From NCBI GenBank assembly GCA_050157065.1, contig CP189573.1: a stretch of DNA of 64,000 nucleotides; one strand, written 5' to 3'. A model generated the notes under the pieces. That model worked only from the letters and a program-made list of their open reading frames with translations. It had not been told where the DNA came from and ran no database searches. This stretch comes from Avipropionibacterium sp050157065 (lineage in GTDB: Bacteria > Actinomycetota > Actinomycetes > Propionibacteriales > Propionibacteriaceae). A program made the translations under genes and the position numbers. How positions within the stretch are numbered: the first letter of the stretch is position 1; every line of letters begins with the position of its first letter. Below are positions 7,554-15,958 of the stretch, piece after piece.

Positions 7554-10500
7554 TGTACCTGAAGAGCCTCACCCTGCGTGGCTTCAAGTCGTTCGCCTCG
7601 GCCACCACCCTCGACTTCGAACCCGGGATCACCTGTGTGGTGGGCCCCAACGGGTCCGGCAAGTCCAACGTGGTCGACGCACTGGCCTGGGTGATGGGCG
7701 AGCAGGGAGCCAAGAGCCTGCGCGGTGGCAAGATGGAGGACGTCATCTTCGCCGGCACGTCCGGCCGGGCCCCCCTGGGTCGGGCGGAGGTCGTGCTCAC
7801 CATCGACAACACCGACGGGGCGCTGCCCATCGAGTACACCGAGGTGACGATCTCGCGGACGATGTTCCGCAACGGCGGCTCCGAGTACGCCATCAACGGC
7901 AACACCGCCCGGCTGCTGGACGTGCAGGACCTGCTCAGCGACTCCGGCATCGGCCGCGAGATGCACGTCATCGTCGGCCAGGGTCAGCTCGACGGGATCC
8001 TGCAGGCCACCCCCGAAGGCCGCCGCGGCTTCATCGAGGAGGCCGCCGGGGTGCTGAAGCACCGCAAGCGCAAGGAGAAGGCGCTTCGCAAGCTGGAGGC
8101 CACCCAGACCAATCTGAACCGGCTCGAGGACCTGATCGGCGAGATCCGGCGACAGCTGAAGCCGCTCGGCCGACAGGCGGCGGTGGCCCGCAAGGCCGCC
8201 ACCATCCAGGCCGACGTCCGTGACGCCAAGGCCCGACTGTTCGCCGACGACTACGTGCAGGCGACCGCCGCACTGGCGGCGGATCGGGCCGACGAGGAGG
8301 CGCTCACGCAGCGACGCCGTGAGGTCGAGTCGGGCCTGGAGCGATCCCGCCGGGTCGAGACCGAGGCCGAGGCCGAGCTGGCGGCGGCCACGCCGCGGTT
8401 GAGCAGTGCTCAGGAGACCTGGTACGCCCTCGCCGGGCTGCGGGAGCGGGTTGCCACCACCGTGTCGATCGCGGGTGAGCGGGTCCGGCACGCCGCCGAG
8501 GCCAGCACCGAGGAACGGCCCGGCCGCGACCCCGACGAACTGGACGCCGAGGCCGCCAAGGTCGCCGCCCAGGAGGCGGAACTGGCCGCCGACGTGGCCG
8601 CTGCCGATGATCGGCTCAACACCACCAGCCAGACCCGCACCGATGCCGAGGCCGCACACCTGGCCGAGGAGCAGCGGCTGGCCGGGCTGATCCGGGCGGC
8701 CGCCGACCGGCGGGAAGGGCTGGCGCGACTGACCGGCCAGGTGAACAGTCTGCGGGCCCGATCGGTGGCCGCGGCCGAGGAGATCGGCCGGCTCACCGAG
8801 GCGCGGACCCTCGCGGGGGAACGCGCGGCCAAGGCGCAGCGCGACTTCGCCGCCCTCGAGACCAAGGTCGCAGGACTCGACTCGGGTGAGGAGAGCCTCG
8901 ACACCGAGCACGAGGAGGCCACCGCCGAACTGGACACCGCCACCGCCGAACTCGACGACCTGGCCGACCAGGAGCAGAAGGCGAAGGCGGAGCGCAGTGC
9001 ACTCGCCGCGCGGCTGGAGGCACTGCAGCTCGGACTCGACCGCAAGGACGCCTCGGCGGCTCTGCTCGCCGCCGATGACCGGGTGAGCGGATTGCTCGGG
9101 CAGGTCGCCTCGATGCTGCAGGTCGAGGCGGGCCATGAGGCAGCCGTCTCGGCCGCCCTCGGCGCGGCCGCCGATGCGGTCGCGGTGACCGGGGTCGACT
9201 CGGCGGTACGCGCCTTCGACTTCCTCAAGTCCGAGGACCTGGGCCGGGCCGGGCTGCTGTTGTCGCGTGACGGCGGTTCCGCCGGTGCCGATCACGACCG
9301 GGACAGTTGGCCGGCCCTGCCGGCGGGTGCCCGGTATGCGGCCGAGGTGGTCAGCTGCGAGCCCGATCTCCGGTCGGCGGTGGACCGGATGCTGCGGAAG
9401 GTGGCGTTGGTGCCTGACCTCGCAGCCGCCCGCGAGTTGGTGGGGTCGTACGCCGACGTCACCGCGGTCACCCCCGAGGGCGACGTCCTGAGCTCCTGGT
9501 ACGCCGCCGGCGGGTCGACCGCCAAGCAGAGCCTGATCGAGGTGCAGGCGGCGGTCGAGGACGCCGAGTCACGGCTCGCCGAGGCCGGCCACACCGTCGA
9601 CCGACTGCAGTTCGCCAAGGGAAAGGCGACCGAACGGCACCAGGCCGCCAAGCATCGGGTCGAGGTGGCACTGGCCCGGCTGCACGAGTCGGACGCCCAA
9701 CTCGCCGCGATCGCCGAGGAGCTCGGCCACCTGAACTCACTGGCGACCGGCGCCACGGGTGAGGTCGACCGACTGGCCAAGCAGATCACCGACGCCGAGC
9801 AGGCCCACGAACGTGATGTTGCCGGGCTGGCCGAACTGGAGGAGCGTTGGCGGCTCGCGAACGAGTCCACCGACGACACCGAACCGGACGCCGACGAGCG
9901 TGACCGGCTCGCCGAGGTCGCCCGCAACGCCCGCAGCGCCGAGATGGACGCCCGGCTCGCGTTGCGGACCGTCGAGGAGCGGGCCCGGGCGCTGTCGGGA
10001 CGAGCGGATTCGCTGCGGCGGGCCGCCGAGAACGAGCGCCGGGCCCGGGCGAAGGCGCGGGCGCGGGCGGAACGGATGCGGGCCGAGGCGGAGACCGCGC
10101 GCGCGGTCGGCGCGGGTGCGGGGCAGTTGCTCGCCCGGATCGACCGGTCGTTGGCCCAGGCGGCCCAGGAGCGGACCGCGGCCGAGACCAACCGGGCCGA
10201 GTACGAGGCCGCGCTGGCGGGGGCCCGCAACGCCTCGCGCGGGTTGGCCGAGGAGTTGCAGGGCCTGGTCGACTCGGCACACCGGGACGAGTTGGCGCGC
10301 GCCCAACAGCAGATGCGGGTCGACACCCTGGCGGAGAAGGTGCTGGCCGAGCTCGGCCTGGAACCGGGGGTGCTGGTCGCCGAGTACGGTCCCGAGCAGC
10401 CGGTGCCGGTGCTGGTGCGCGAGGACGGGACCCCGCTCAGCGAGGACGACGACCCGGTGGAGCCGGTGCCGTACGTCCGTGATGAGCAGGCCAAGCGGTT

Positions 10501-11137
10501 GCGTCGGGCCGAACGGGGCCTGAAGGAACTGGGGCGGGTGAACCCGCTGGCGCTCGAGGAGTTCGACGCGATGACCGAACGGCACGCGTTCCTCGCCGAA
10601 CAGTTGGAGGACCTGCGCCGGACCCGGGCCGACCTGATGGGGATCATCGCCGACGTCGACGAACGCGTCCAGCAGGTGTTCGCGGAGGCATATGCCGACG
10701 TCGAGGTCGCGTTCGAACGGGTGTTCTCGCGACTCTTCCCGGGCGGTGAGGGCCGGCTGGTGCTCACCGAGCCGGGGGAGTGGCTGACCACCGGTGTCGA
10801 TGTCGAGGCACGGCCGCCCGGCAAGAAGGTGAAGCGGTTGTCACTGCTGTCCGGTGGTGAGCGGTCGCTGGTCGCCGTGGCGTTCCTGGTGGCGTTGTTC
10901 ATCGCCCGGCCCAGCCCGTTCTACATCCTCGACGAGGTCGAGGCCGCCCTGGACGACACCAACCTGGGTCGGCTGCTGGAGCTGTACGAGGAACTGCGCG
11001 AGAACTCACAGTTGTTGGTGATCACCCACCAGAAGCGGACGATGGAGGTCGCCGATTCGCTGTACGGGGTGACGATGCGAGGCGACGGGGTGTCGACGGT
11101 GATCAGCCAACGACTGGCCGACGCGGAGTCCGCCTGA
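7553..11137 (+). CDS. smc: Chromosome segregation ATPase SMC
   Basis: 1194 residues, standard SMC length. Walker A (GPNGSGKSN) lies near residues 33-41 after the family start MYLKSLTLRGFKSF. Two long coiled-coil arms flank a hinge around residues 510-660. The ABC signature LSLLSGGERSL and Walker B FYILDEVEAALDD come near the C-terminus. It forms a dimer with kleisin ScpA and ScpB to organise and segregate the chromosome. The ATG overlaps the preceding stop and has GGAGGG about ten bases upstream. Followed by ftsY, as in many actinobacteria. Confidence 0.97.
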   Translation: MYLKSLTLRGFKSFASATTLDFEPGITCVVGPNGSGKSNVVDALAWVMGEQGAKSLRGGKMEDVIFAGTSGRAPLGRAEVVLTIDNTDGALPIEYTEVTISRTMFRNGGSEYAINGNTARLLDVQDLLSDSGIGREMHVIVGQGQLDGILQATPEGRRGFIEEAAGVLKHRKRKEKALRKLEATQTNLNRLEDLIGEIRRQLKPLGRQAAVARKAATIQADVRDAKARLFADDYVQATAALAADRADEEALTQRRREVESGLERSRRVETEAEAELAAATPRLSSAQETWYALAGLRERVATTVSIAGERVRHAAEASTEERPGRDPDELDAEAAKVAAQEAELAADVAAADDRLNTTSQTRTDAEAAHLAEEQRLAGLIRAAADRREGLARLTGQVNSLRARSVAAAEEIGRLTEARTLAGERAAKAQRDFAALETKVAGLDSGEESLDTEHEEATAELDTATAELDDLADQEQKAKAERSALAARLEALQLGLDRKDASAALLAADDRVSGLLGQVASMLQVEAGHEAAVSAALGAAADAVAVTGVDSAVRAFDFLKSEDLGRAGLLLSRDGGSAGADHDRDSWPALPAGARYAAEVVSCEPDLRSAVDRMLRKVALVPDLAAARELVGSYADVTAVTPEGDVLSSWYAAGGSTAKQSLIEVQAAVEDAESRLAEAGHTVDRLQFAKGKATERHQAAKHRVEVALARLHESDAQLAAIAEELGHLNSLATGATGEVDRLAKQITDAEQAHERDVAGLAELEERWRLANESTDDTEPDADERDRLAEVARNARSAEMDARLALRTVEERARALSGRADSLRRAAENERRARAKARARAERMRAEAETARAVGAGAGQLLARIDRSLAQAAQERTAAETNRAEYEAALAGARNASRGLAEELQGLVDSAHRDELARAQQQMRVDTLAEKVLAELGLEPGVLVAEYGPEQPVPVLVREDGTPLSEDDDPVEPVPYVRDEQAKRLRRAERGLKELGRVNPLALEEFDAMTERHAFLAEQLEDLRRTRADLMGIIADVDERVQQVFAEAYADVEVAFERVFSRLFPGGEGRLVLTEPGEWLTTGVDVEARPPGKKVKRLSLLSGGERSLVAVAFLVALFIARPSPFYILDEVEAALDDTNLGRLLELYEELRENSQLLVITHQKRTMEVADSLYGVTMRGDGVSTVISQRLADAESA

Positions 11138-11151
11138 TCACAGTGTGATCA
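11135..11151. repeat. 17-bp perfect palindrome at the smc stop
   Basis: TGATCACA-G-TGTGATCA begins on the smc TGA. The arms are 8 bp with a single central base. It is short and lacks a T-run, so it is a poor intrinsic terminator; it resembles a binding site for a dimeric regulator ahead of the small membrane protein and ftsY. A TTGACA hexamer follows at 11173-11178 but I found no matching -10. Confidence 0.6.
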
Positions 11152-11294
11152 AGATCGCAGTCGGGCGGCGGTTTGACATTTGGGTGACCGGTGGACCACT
11201 GGAACACTTGGTCATGTCGGTCGGGGATTCGCTCCACGTGCGAGGATCCTGCCGCTCCTTCCCCGGTTCGGAGCTTGTGAAAGGCGCCTTCGTC

Positions 11295-11489
11295 ATGTGG
11301 ACAATCATGATTGCGATGCTGGTGATCCTGGGTCTCTGTCTTGCGGTCGTACTCATGGTCACGTTGGGGATCGAGGGCCTCGGCAAGGGACGTCATCCGG
11401 AGCTGGCCGACCGGCTCGCCCGTTACGCCAAGCACCTGAACGGCGACGCCGAGCCGCCGAAGAAGTTCGAGAACCTGCTGCAGCGCTGA
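11295..11489 (+). CDS. Small single-pass membrane protein between smc and ftsY
   Basis: 64 residues from the ATG at 11295; an in-frame GTG at 11277 would add six. One N-terminal transmembrane segment (MWTIMIAMLVILGLCLAVVL) is followed by a charged cytoplasmic tail (ELADRLARYAKHLNG...PKKFENLLQR). A GAAAGG ribosome-binding site lies about ten bases before the ATG. I do not recognise a family. Position suggests co-expression with ftsY, but function is unknown. Confidence 0.65.
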   Translation: MWTIMIAMLVILGLCLAVVLMVTLGIEGLGKGRHPELADRLARYAKHLNGDAEPPKKFENLLQR

Positions 11490-11560
11490 CCCGACCGTCG
11501 AGCTCGTCAAGACGCTGCTGGATCATGTCGGGACGCCGGTCGAGCTCGTCGGGACGCCCC
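11490..11560. repeat. Dispersed GTCGAGCTCGTC(A/G)(A/G)GACG element, two copies
   Basis: Copies of the element GTCGAGCTCGTCAAGACG and GTCGAGCTCGTCGGGACG lie in the gap between the small membrane gene and ftsY. Related copies occur in other gaps of this window (near 14.9, 29.3 and 34.5 kb), so this is a dispersed intergenic repeat family. No function known to me. Confidence 0.6.
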
Positions 11561-11601
11561 CATGCCGGTGACTGCCGGCGAGCACCGGGAGCTGGCCTAG
11601 G

Positions 11602-12852
11602 ATGAGGTCCGTGGATCTCACCTTGTTGCTGCTGATCATCCTCGGCGCGGTCGCGCTGATCGCCCTCGGCATCGGCGGGCTCGCCTACCGACGCCAGCTC
11701 ACCAACCGGCGTACGGCCGAACTCGAGAAGGCGCCCGCGGAGCCGGAGGCCGAACAGGGAGCCGCGACGACGACCGCGCCGCCGGTCACCGACGAGCAGG
11801 AACGTGACACCACCGTCGCGCCACCGACCCCCGGGGTGCCCCCGACCGAGGTCGAGCCGGAGGTCATTGAGCCGGAGGTCGTCGAGCCGGAGGTCGTCGA
11901 GCCGGCCGAGCCGTCGGTGGAGGCGCCGGAGTCGACGGAGTCGCGGTTGGTCCGGCTGCGCCGCAAGCTGGCCGGGCAGAAGAACGCGCTCAGTCGCGGG
12001 CTGTTGAAGCTGCTGTCGGCCGACAAGATCGACGAGGACACCTGGGAGGACTTCGAGGACACGCTGCTCACCGCCGACCTCGGGGTCGGCCCGACCACCG
12101 AGCTGGTCGAGGCGCTGCGCACCAAGTTGCGGGTGGAGGGTGTCGCCGACGACGCGGAGGCCCGCGCCACGCTGCGCGCCGAACTGTTGAAGCTGGTCAA
12201 CCCGGACCTGGACCGGAGCCTGGCGGTCGAGCGTGGTCCCGAACACCCGGCGGTGATCATGGTCGTCGGCGTCAACGGCACCGGCAAGACCACGACCGTC
12301 GGCAAGCTGGCGCGGTTGTTGGTGTCACAGGACAAGGACGTGGTGCTCGGTGCGGCCGACACCTTCCGCGCCGCAGCCGCCGAGCAGTTGGCCACCTGGG
12401 GTGAACGGGTCGGGGTTCCGACGGTCCGCAGTGACGAGGGTGCCGATCCGGCGAGCGTGGCATTCGAGGCCGTGAAGGCCGGGATCGAAGGTGAGGCCGA
12501 CGTGGTGCTGATCGACACCGCCGGCCGGCTCCACACCAAGACGGGCCTGATGGACGAGCTCGGCAAGGTGAAGCGGGTGATGACCAAGCAGGCGCCGGTC
12601 GGTGAGGTGCTGCTGGTGATCGATGCCACGACCGGGCAGAACGGTCTGACCCAGGCCCGCATCTTCGCCGAGGTGGTCGACGTCACCGGCATCGTGCTCA
12701 CCAAGCTCGACGGCTCGGCCAAGGGCGGCATCGTGGTGCAGGTGCAGCGCGAGCTCGGCGTGCCGGTCAAGTTCGTCGGGCTGGGGGAGGGCGCCGACGA
12801 CCTCGCCCCGTTCGATCCCGAGGACTTCGTCGACGCTCTGCTCACCGAGTAG
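11602..12852 (+). CDS. ftsY: Signal recognition particle receptor FtsY
   Basis: 416 residues. An N-terminal transmembrane segment (about 5-28) is followed by an acidic A-region with EPEVVEP repeats. Then come the N domain and the SRP GTPase G domain: GVNGTGKTTT (G1), DTFRAAA, DTAGRLHTK (G3), TKLDGSAKGG (G4) and GLGEGADDLAPF (G5). It docks ribosome-SRP complexes at the membrane with Ffh, encoded at 23.3 kb. The start could be this ATG or the GTG nine bases later; neither has ideally spaced Shine-Dalgarno bases. Confidence 0.97.
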   Translation: MRSVDLTLLLLIILGAVALIALGIGGLAYRRQLTNRRTAELEKAPAEPEAEQGAATTTAPPVTDEQERDTTVAPPTPGVPPTEVEPEVIEPEVVEPEVVEPAEPSVEAPESTESRLVRLRRKLAGQKNALSRGLLKLLSADKIDEDTWEDFEDTLLTADLGVGPTTELVEALRTKLRVEGVADDAEARATLRAELLKLVNPDLDRSLAVERGPEHPAVIMVVGVNGTGKTTTVGKLARLLVSQDKDVVLGAADTFRAAAAEQLATWGERVGVPTVRSDEGADPASVAFEAVKAGIEGEADVVLIDTAGRLHTKTGLMDELGKVKRVMTKQAPVGEVLLVIDATTGQNGLTQARIFAEVVDVTGIVLTKLDGSAKGGIVVQVQRELGVPVKFVGLGEGADDLAPFDPEDFVDALLTE

Positions 12853-12879
12853 CACATCGACCGTCCGGGGACCCTGATC

Positions 12880-13809
12880 ATGACTGATGATGCCCGATCG
12901 ACGTCACTCGACTGGGAGTTGATCACGACCGCCCCGTGGCGGCCCCGCGACTCCCACGGTGACGTCGTCCATGACGGGCGGTTGTGGGTGCTGGGTGGCT
13001 GGCACGCTGCTGACGAGCCCAACGGCAGGGACGTCTGGTCGTCGACCGACGGACGTGACTGGGAGTTGATCACTGAACAGGCGCCGTGGGAGTACAGCGA
13101 CCTGCCGGTGTCGGTGACGTTCGACAAACGACTCTGGATGATGGGTGGTCGCAGGCTGCCCGGTGCCGCGAACACCAACCAGGTGTGGGCCTCCGCCGAT
13201 GGTCGGGACTGGGAGTTGATCACTCCGGCGGCGGGATGGTCCCCTCGGGTCGGTGCCGCGCATGCCGTCTTCGACGACCGCGTGTGGGTGCTCGGCGGGA
13301 CCGAGAACTTCTACGACGACAGCGAGGCGAACCTGCGCAACGACGTCTGGGCCTCGGCCGACGGGGAGTCCTGGGAGCTGGTGTGCGCGGACGCACCATG
13401 GCCGGCCCGGGCCCACGCCCAAGCCGTGTCGTTCGCCGGTCGGCTGTGGCTGCTGGGCGGCGGTACGGTGCAACCTCGATCGGCCCACAACGACGTGTGG
13501 AGCACGGCCGACGGCGTCCACTGGCAGCGTCACGCCGATGCCGGGTGGACGCCGCGGATGTGGGCCGGCGTCGCCGTCCATGACGACCGGATCTGGGTGA
13601 CGGGTGGTCACTCGCAGCAGAGCGGGAACCACGGCGACGTGTGGTCGAGCCCCGACGGTGACACGTGGACCGAACTGGTCACCGAATCGGTCTGGTCACC
13701 CCGTCACGAACACTCGCTGCTGTCCCACGACGGAGCGCTCTGGGTGCTCGGCGGGTACGCGGACGTCCTGTCCGGCGAGGTGTGGCGACTGGGCGGTGCG
13801 GCCGACTGA
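12880..13809 (+). CDS. Kelch-like beta-propeller protein
   Basis: 309 residues made of about six repeats of roughly 50 residues, each with the pattern (D/N)VWSS.DG..WEL(I/V)T..A.W.PR..H......RLWVLGG. This is a six-bladed Kelch/galactose-oxidase-like propeller without a signal peptide, so it is probably cytoplasmic. There are no catalytic residues to identify. It starts 28 bp after ftsY and may be read through from it. Biological role unknown; propellers of this type often bind proteins or sugars. Confidence 0.8.
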   Translation: MTDDARSTSLDWELITTAPWRPRDSHGDVVHDGRLWVLGGWHAADEPNGRDVWSSTDGRDWELITEQAPWEYSDLPVSVTFDKRLWMMGGRRLPGAANTNQVWASADGRDWELITPAAGWSPRVGAAHAVFDDRVWVLGGTENFYDDSEANLRNDVWASADGESWELVCADAPWPARAHAQAVSFAGRLWLLGGGTVQPRSAHNDVWSTADGVHWQRHADAGWTPRMWAGVAVHDDRIWVTGGHSQQSGNHGDVWSSPDGDTWTELVTESVWSPRHEHSLLSHDGALWVLGGYADVLSGEVWRLGGAAD

Positions 13810-13892
13810 CCCGGCTCCGGGACAGCGAAGCGGTAGGGGCGACGGCCGAAACCGGGTTGCCGGACGGGCCCGGCATGGGTTGGAGTGGCACG

Positions 13893-14852
13893 ATGCAGCC
13901 CGACACCTACCTCCACGGCGCGCGTACGCGCTGGCACGAGGCACCCGCTGAGGTGCAGGACTGGGTCCTCGCCCGGAGCGGACCGCTCGTCGATGAGCCG
14001 CGTGACTGCCGTGGTGGGATGGCCACGGGGGTGGCCGCCGTGGTTCCCGGCGCTGAGCGTGCCGTGTTCGTGAAGGCGATCGACGCCGTCGACAACCCCG
14101 TGGGTGCCCGGATGTACACGAAGGAAGCCGACCAGGCCCGGCGGTTGCCGAGGCATCCGACGATCCCGCGGCTGGTGGACTCGGCCGAGGTCCCGGTGCC
14201 GGCAGGCACCTGGCGGGTCAACCTGCTGGAGGCGCACCCCGGGTCGCCGCCGCGACATCCGTGGCAGGTCTCGGACCTGTCGTGGGTGATCACCGCGTGG
14301 GCCGAGCTGCAGCCGATGCTGGCGGCCACCCCGTGGGACACCTCGGCCGAGCTCTCGGCGTTCTTCACCGGGTGGCGGGAGATCGCGGCGGATCCGACCG
14401 ATCCGTGGCAGTCCCGTGCGGCGGCATGGGTCGACCGGGAGGAGGCGCTGTGCGAGGTGATCGACGGCGGTGAGGCCGCGGTGTTGAGCCACATCGATCT
14501 TCGCGCGGACAACATCCTGATCGGTCGAACATCTGCCGAGGTGTCGTTCGTCGACTGGGCCCACCCCGGACTGGCCGCACCGTGGGCCGACCTGGCCCTG
14601 CTGCTGGCCGACGTGGTGGCGTCCGGTGTTTCGGTCGAAGCAGGTGGGGCCATCGACGTGGTCGACCTGTTCGCCACCCATCGGCCCGAGATCGACCCCG
14701 CGTTGGTCGTGACGCTGATCGCCGCCTTGGGGGCCTTCCTGCACGTCCGGGCACACCGGGAGCAGGTCCTCCCGGCGATGCCGCACCGGCACCGGTGGTC
14801 AGCGGCCGCCTCGGAGGGGATCCTGCCCTTCATCGAGGCGCACTCCCGCTGA
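13893..14852 (+). CDS. Aminoglycoside-phosphotransferase-fold kinase
   Basis: 319 residues with the APH/choline-kinase fold. The catalytic loop is LSHIDLRADNILI (Brenner motif HxDxxxxN) and the metal-binding aspartate is in SFVDWAHPG. The N-lobe lysine lies in AVFVKAID. It should transfer phosphate from ATP to a small-molecule hydroxyl; the substrate cannot be told and antibiotic resistance should not be assumed. The ATG at 13893 is chosen for its GGAG ribosome-binding site; another ATG lies 18 bases upstream. Convergent with the Gfo/Idh gene. Confidence 0.8.
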   Translation: MQPDTYLHGARTRWHEAPAEVQDWVLARSGPLVDEPRDCRGGMATGVAAVVPGAERAVFVKAIDAVDNPVGARMYTKEADQARRLPRHPTIPRLVDSAEVPVPAGTWRVNLLEAHPGSPPRHPWQVSDLSWVITAWAELQPMLAATPWDTSAELSAFFTGWREIAADPTDPWQSRAAAWVDREEALCEVIDGGEAAVLSHIDLRADNILIGRTSAEVSFVDWAHPGLAAPWADLALLLADVVASGVSVEAGGAIDVVDLFATHRPEIDPALVVTLIAALGAFLHVRAHREQVLPAMPHRHRWSAAASEGILPFIEAHSR

Positions 14853-14867
14853 TCTCGCGAGGCGCCG

Positions 14868-14940
14868 TTGTCGAGGGGCGTCTCGACAAGCTCGACGGGC
14901 GTCTTGCCGGTCCCCCCGAGCTCGTCGAGGGGCCCTTCTC
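14868..14940. repeat. GTCGAG-type repeat with hairpin between convergent genes
   Basis: TTGTCGAG (14868-14875) and CTCGACAA (14882-14889) form an 8-bp perfect stem around GGGCGT. A second unit (GAGCTCGTCGAGGGG) follows. It is part of the dispersed repeat family and sits between the stops of two convergent genes, where it could act as a bidirectional terminator, although no T-run follows. Confidence 0.6.
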
Positions 14941-15945
14941 TCAGCCCGGTACGGAGACGGGCTCCCCGTCGCGGGCGGCGGACGCCTTGATCGCGGCGGC
15001 GACCTGGAGTCCTGCCACCGCATCGGCGATCGTCACCCGGGTCGGCGGACGGCCGCTGCGGACGGCGTCGAGGAAGTGTCGCCACTCCGCGGCGGTGCCG
15101 GCGGCCAGGTCGACATCGGTCGAGGCGACGGTCTCTGTGCCACCACGCCCGGTGGCGACGAGCAGGTCACGTCCCTCGGCCCCTTCGGGCAACAGGAACG
15201 ACGAGCGCAACAGGGCCACCCGTCCGTCGGCGGTGCGCAACTCCGCCTGGGCCAACGCCGGCGGCGCTCCCGGGGTCAACGACGGGGCCGCGGCGGTCGG
15301 CAACGCCGTCGTCGCCGACACCTCCACGACCCGGCCACCGGTCCCCGAGTCGGCGCCACTTCCCAACAGCCACAGCGAAAGGTCGATGTCGTGGACCATG
15401 GTCAGGTCGACGATGTGGGTCTCGGGATAGCTGGTGACGTGACCCCGCTCCCGGTGCCGCTGTGCGCTCAGCCCGAGCACCGGGCCCCACTCCTGCGCCG
15501 CGAGGTCGGCGACCCGGACGTACGGCTCACAGAACCGGAGCACATGGCCGGGCATCATGATCACCTGCTCGGCCGCCGCCAGCAACGCCTGCTCCTCACC
15601 GACCCGACACACCGGCTTCTCCACCAGGGCAGCGATCCCGCGCTCGGCGCAGGCCTGCGCGAACGGCTGGTGGGTGGGTGAGGGCGTCACGATCACCACG
15701 GCATCCGGCCGGAGTCGGTCAAGCAGCCCCACGGCATCGTCGACGTAGGTGCCGATGCCGTACGATCCGGCGACGGCAGCCGCGCGATCGACGTCGCGAT
15801 CGGCGATCCCGACGACCTCGACATCGGGCAGTGTGGCCAACGCGGCGAGGTGCATCGGCGCCCACGTCCCGGCACCGAGCACGCCGACCCGCAGCGTCGC
15901 CGACGTCACGGGACCGCGCGCCACCGTCCCCGAGCCTTGTGTCAC
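14941..15945 (-). CDS. Gfo/Idh/MocA-family oxidoreductase
   Basis: About 334 residues. It has an N-terminal Rossmann fold with the dinucleotide motif GVLGAGTWAPMHLAAL, the family signature EKPVCR with the catalytic-region lysine, and a C-terminal alpha/beta dimerisation domain. These enzymes oxidise or reduce sugar or inositol hydroxyls with NAD(P). A GTG at 15945, 14 bp after the upstream regulator's stop, is the best start; a second GTG at 15909 also keeps the Rossmann motif. Last gene of the minus-strand catabolic series starting at 21.4 kb. Substrate unknown. Confidence 0.85.
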   Translation of the reverse strand: MTQGSGTVARGPVTSATLRVGVLGAGTWAPMHLAALATLPDVEVVGIADRDVDRAAAVAGSYGIGTYVDDAVGLLDRLRPDAVVIVTPSPTHQPFAQACAERGIAALVEKPVCRVGEEQALLAAAEQVIMMPGHVLRFCEPYVRVADLAAQEWGPVLGLSAQRHRERGHVTSYPETHIVDLTMVHDIDLSLWLLGSGADSGTGGRVVEVSATTALPTAAAPSLTPGAPPALAQAELRTADGRVALLRSSFLLPEGAEGRDLLVATGRGGTETVASTDVDLAAGTAAEWRHFLDAVRSGRPPTRVTIADAVAGLQVAAAIKASAARDGEPVSVPG

Positions 15946-15958
15946 GAAGGCCCCGTCA

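Noticed and set aside
7517..9295. Open frame on the minus strand opposite smc
   Set aside because: Gly/Leu/Gln-rich shadow of the coiled-coil coding sequence, without a ribosome-binding site.
13893..14852. Antibiotic resistance gene
   Set aside because: The APH fold is shared by many metabolic kinases and no resistance context or close resistance-type motif is visible.
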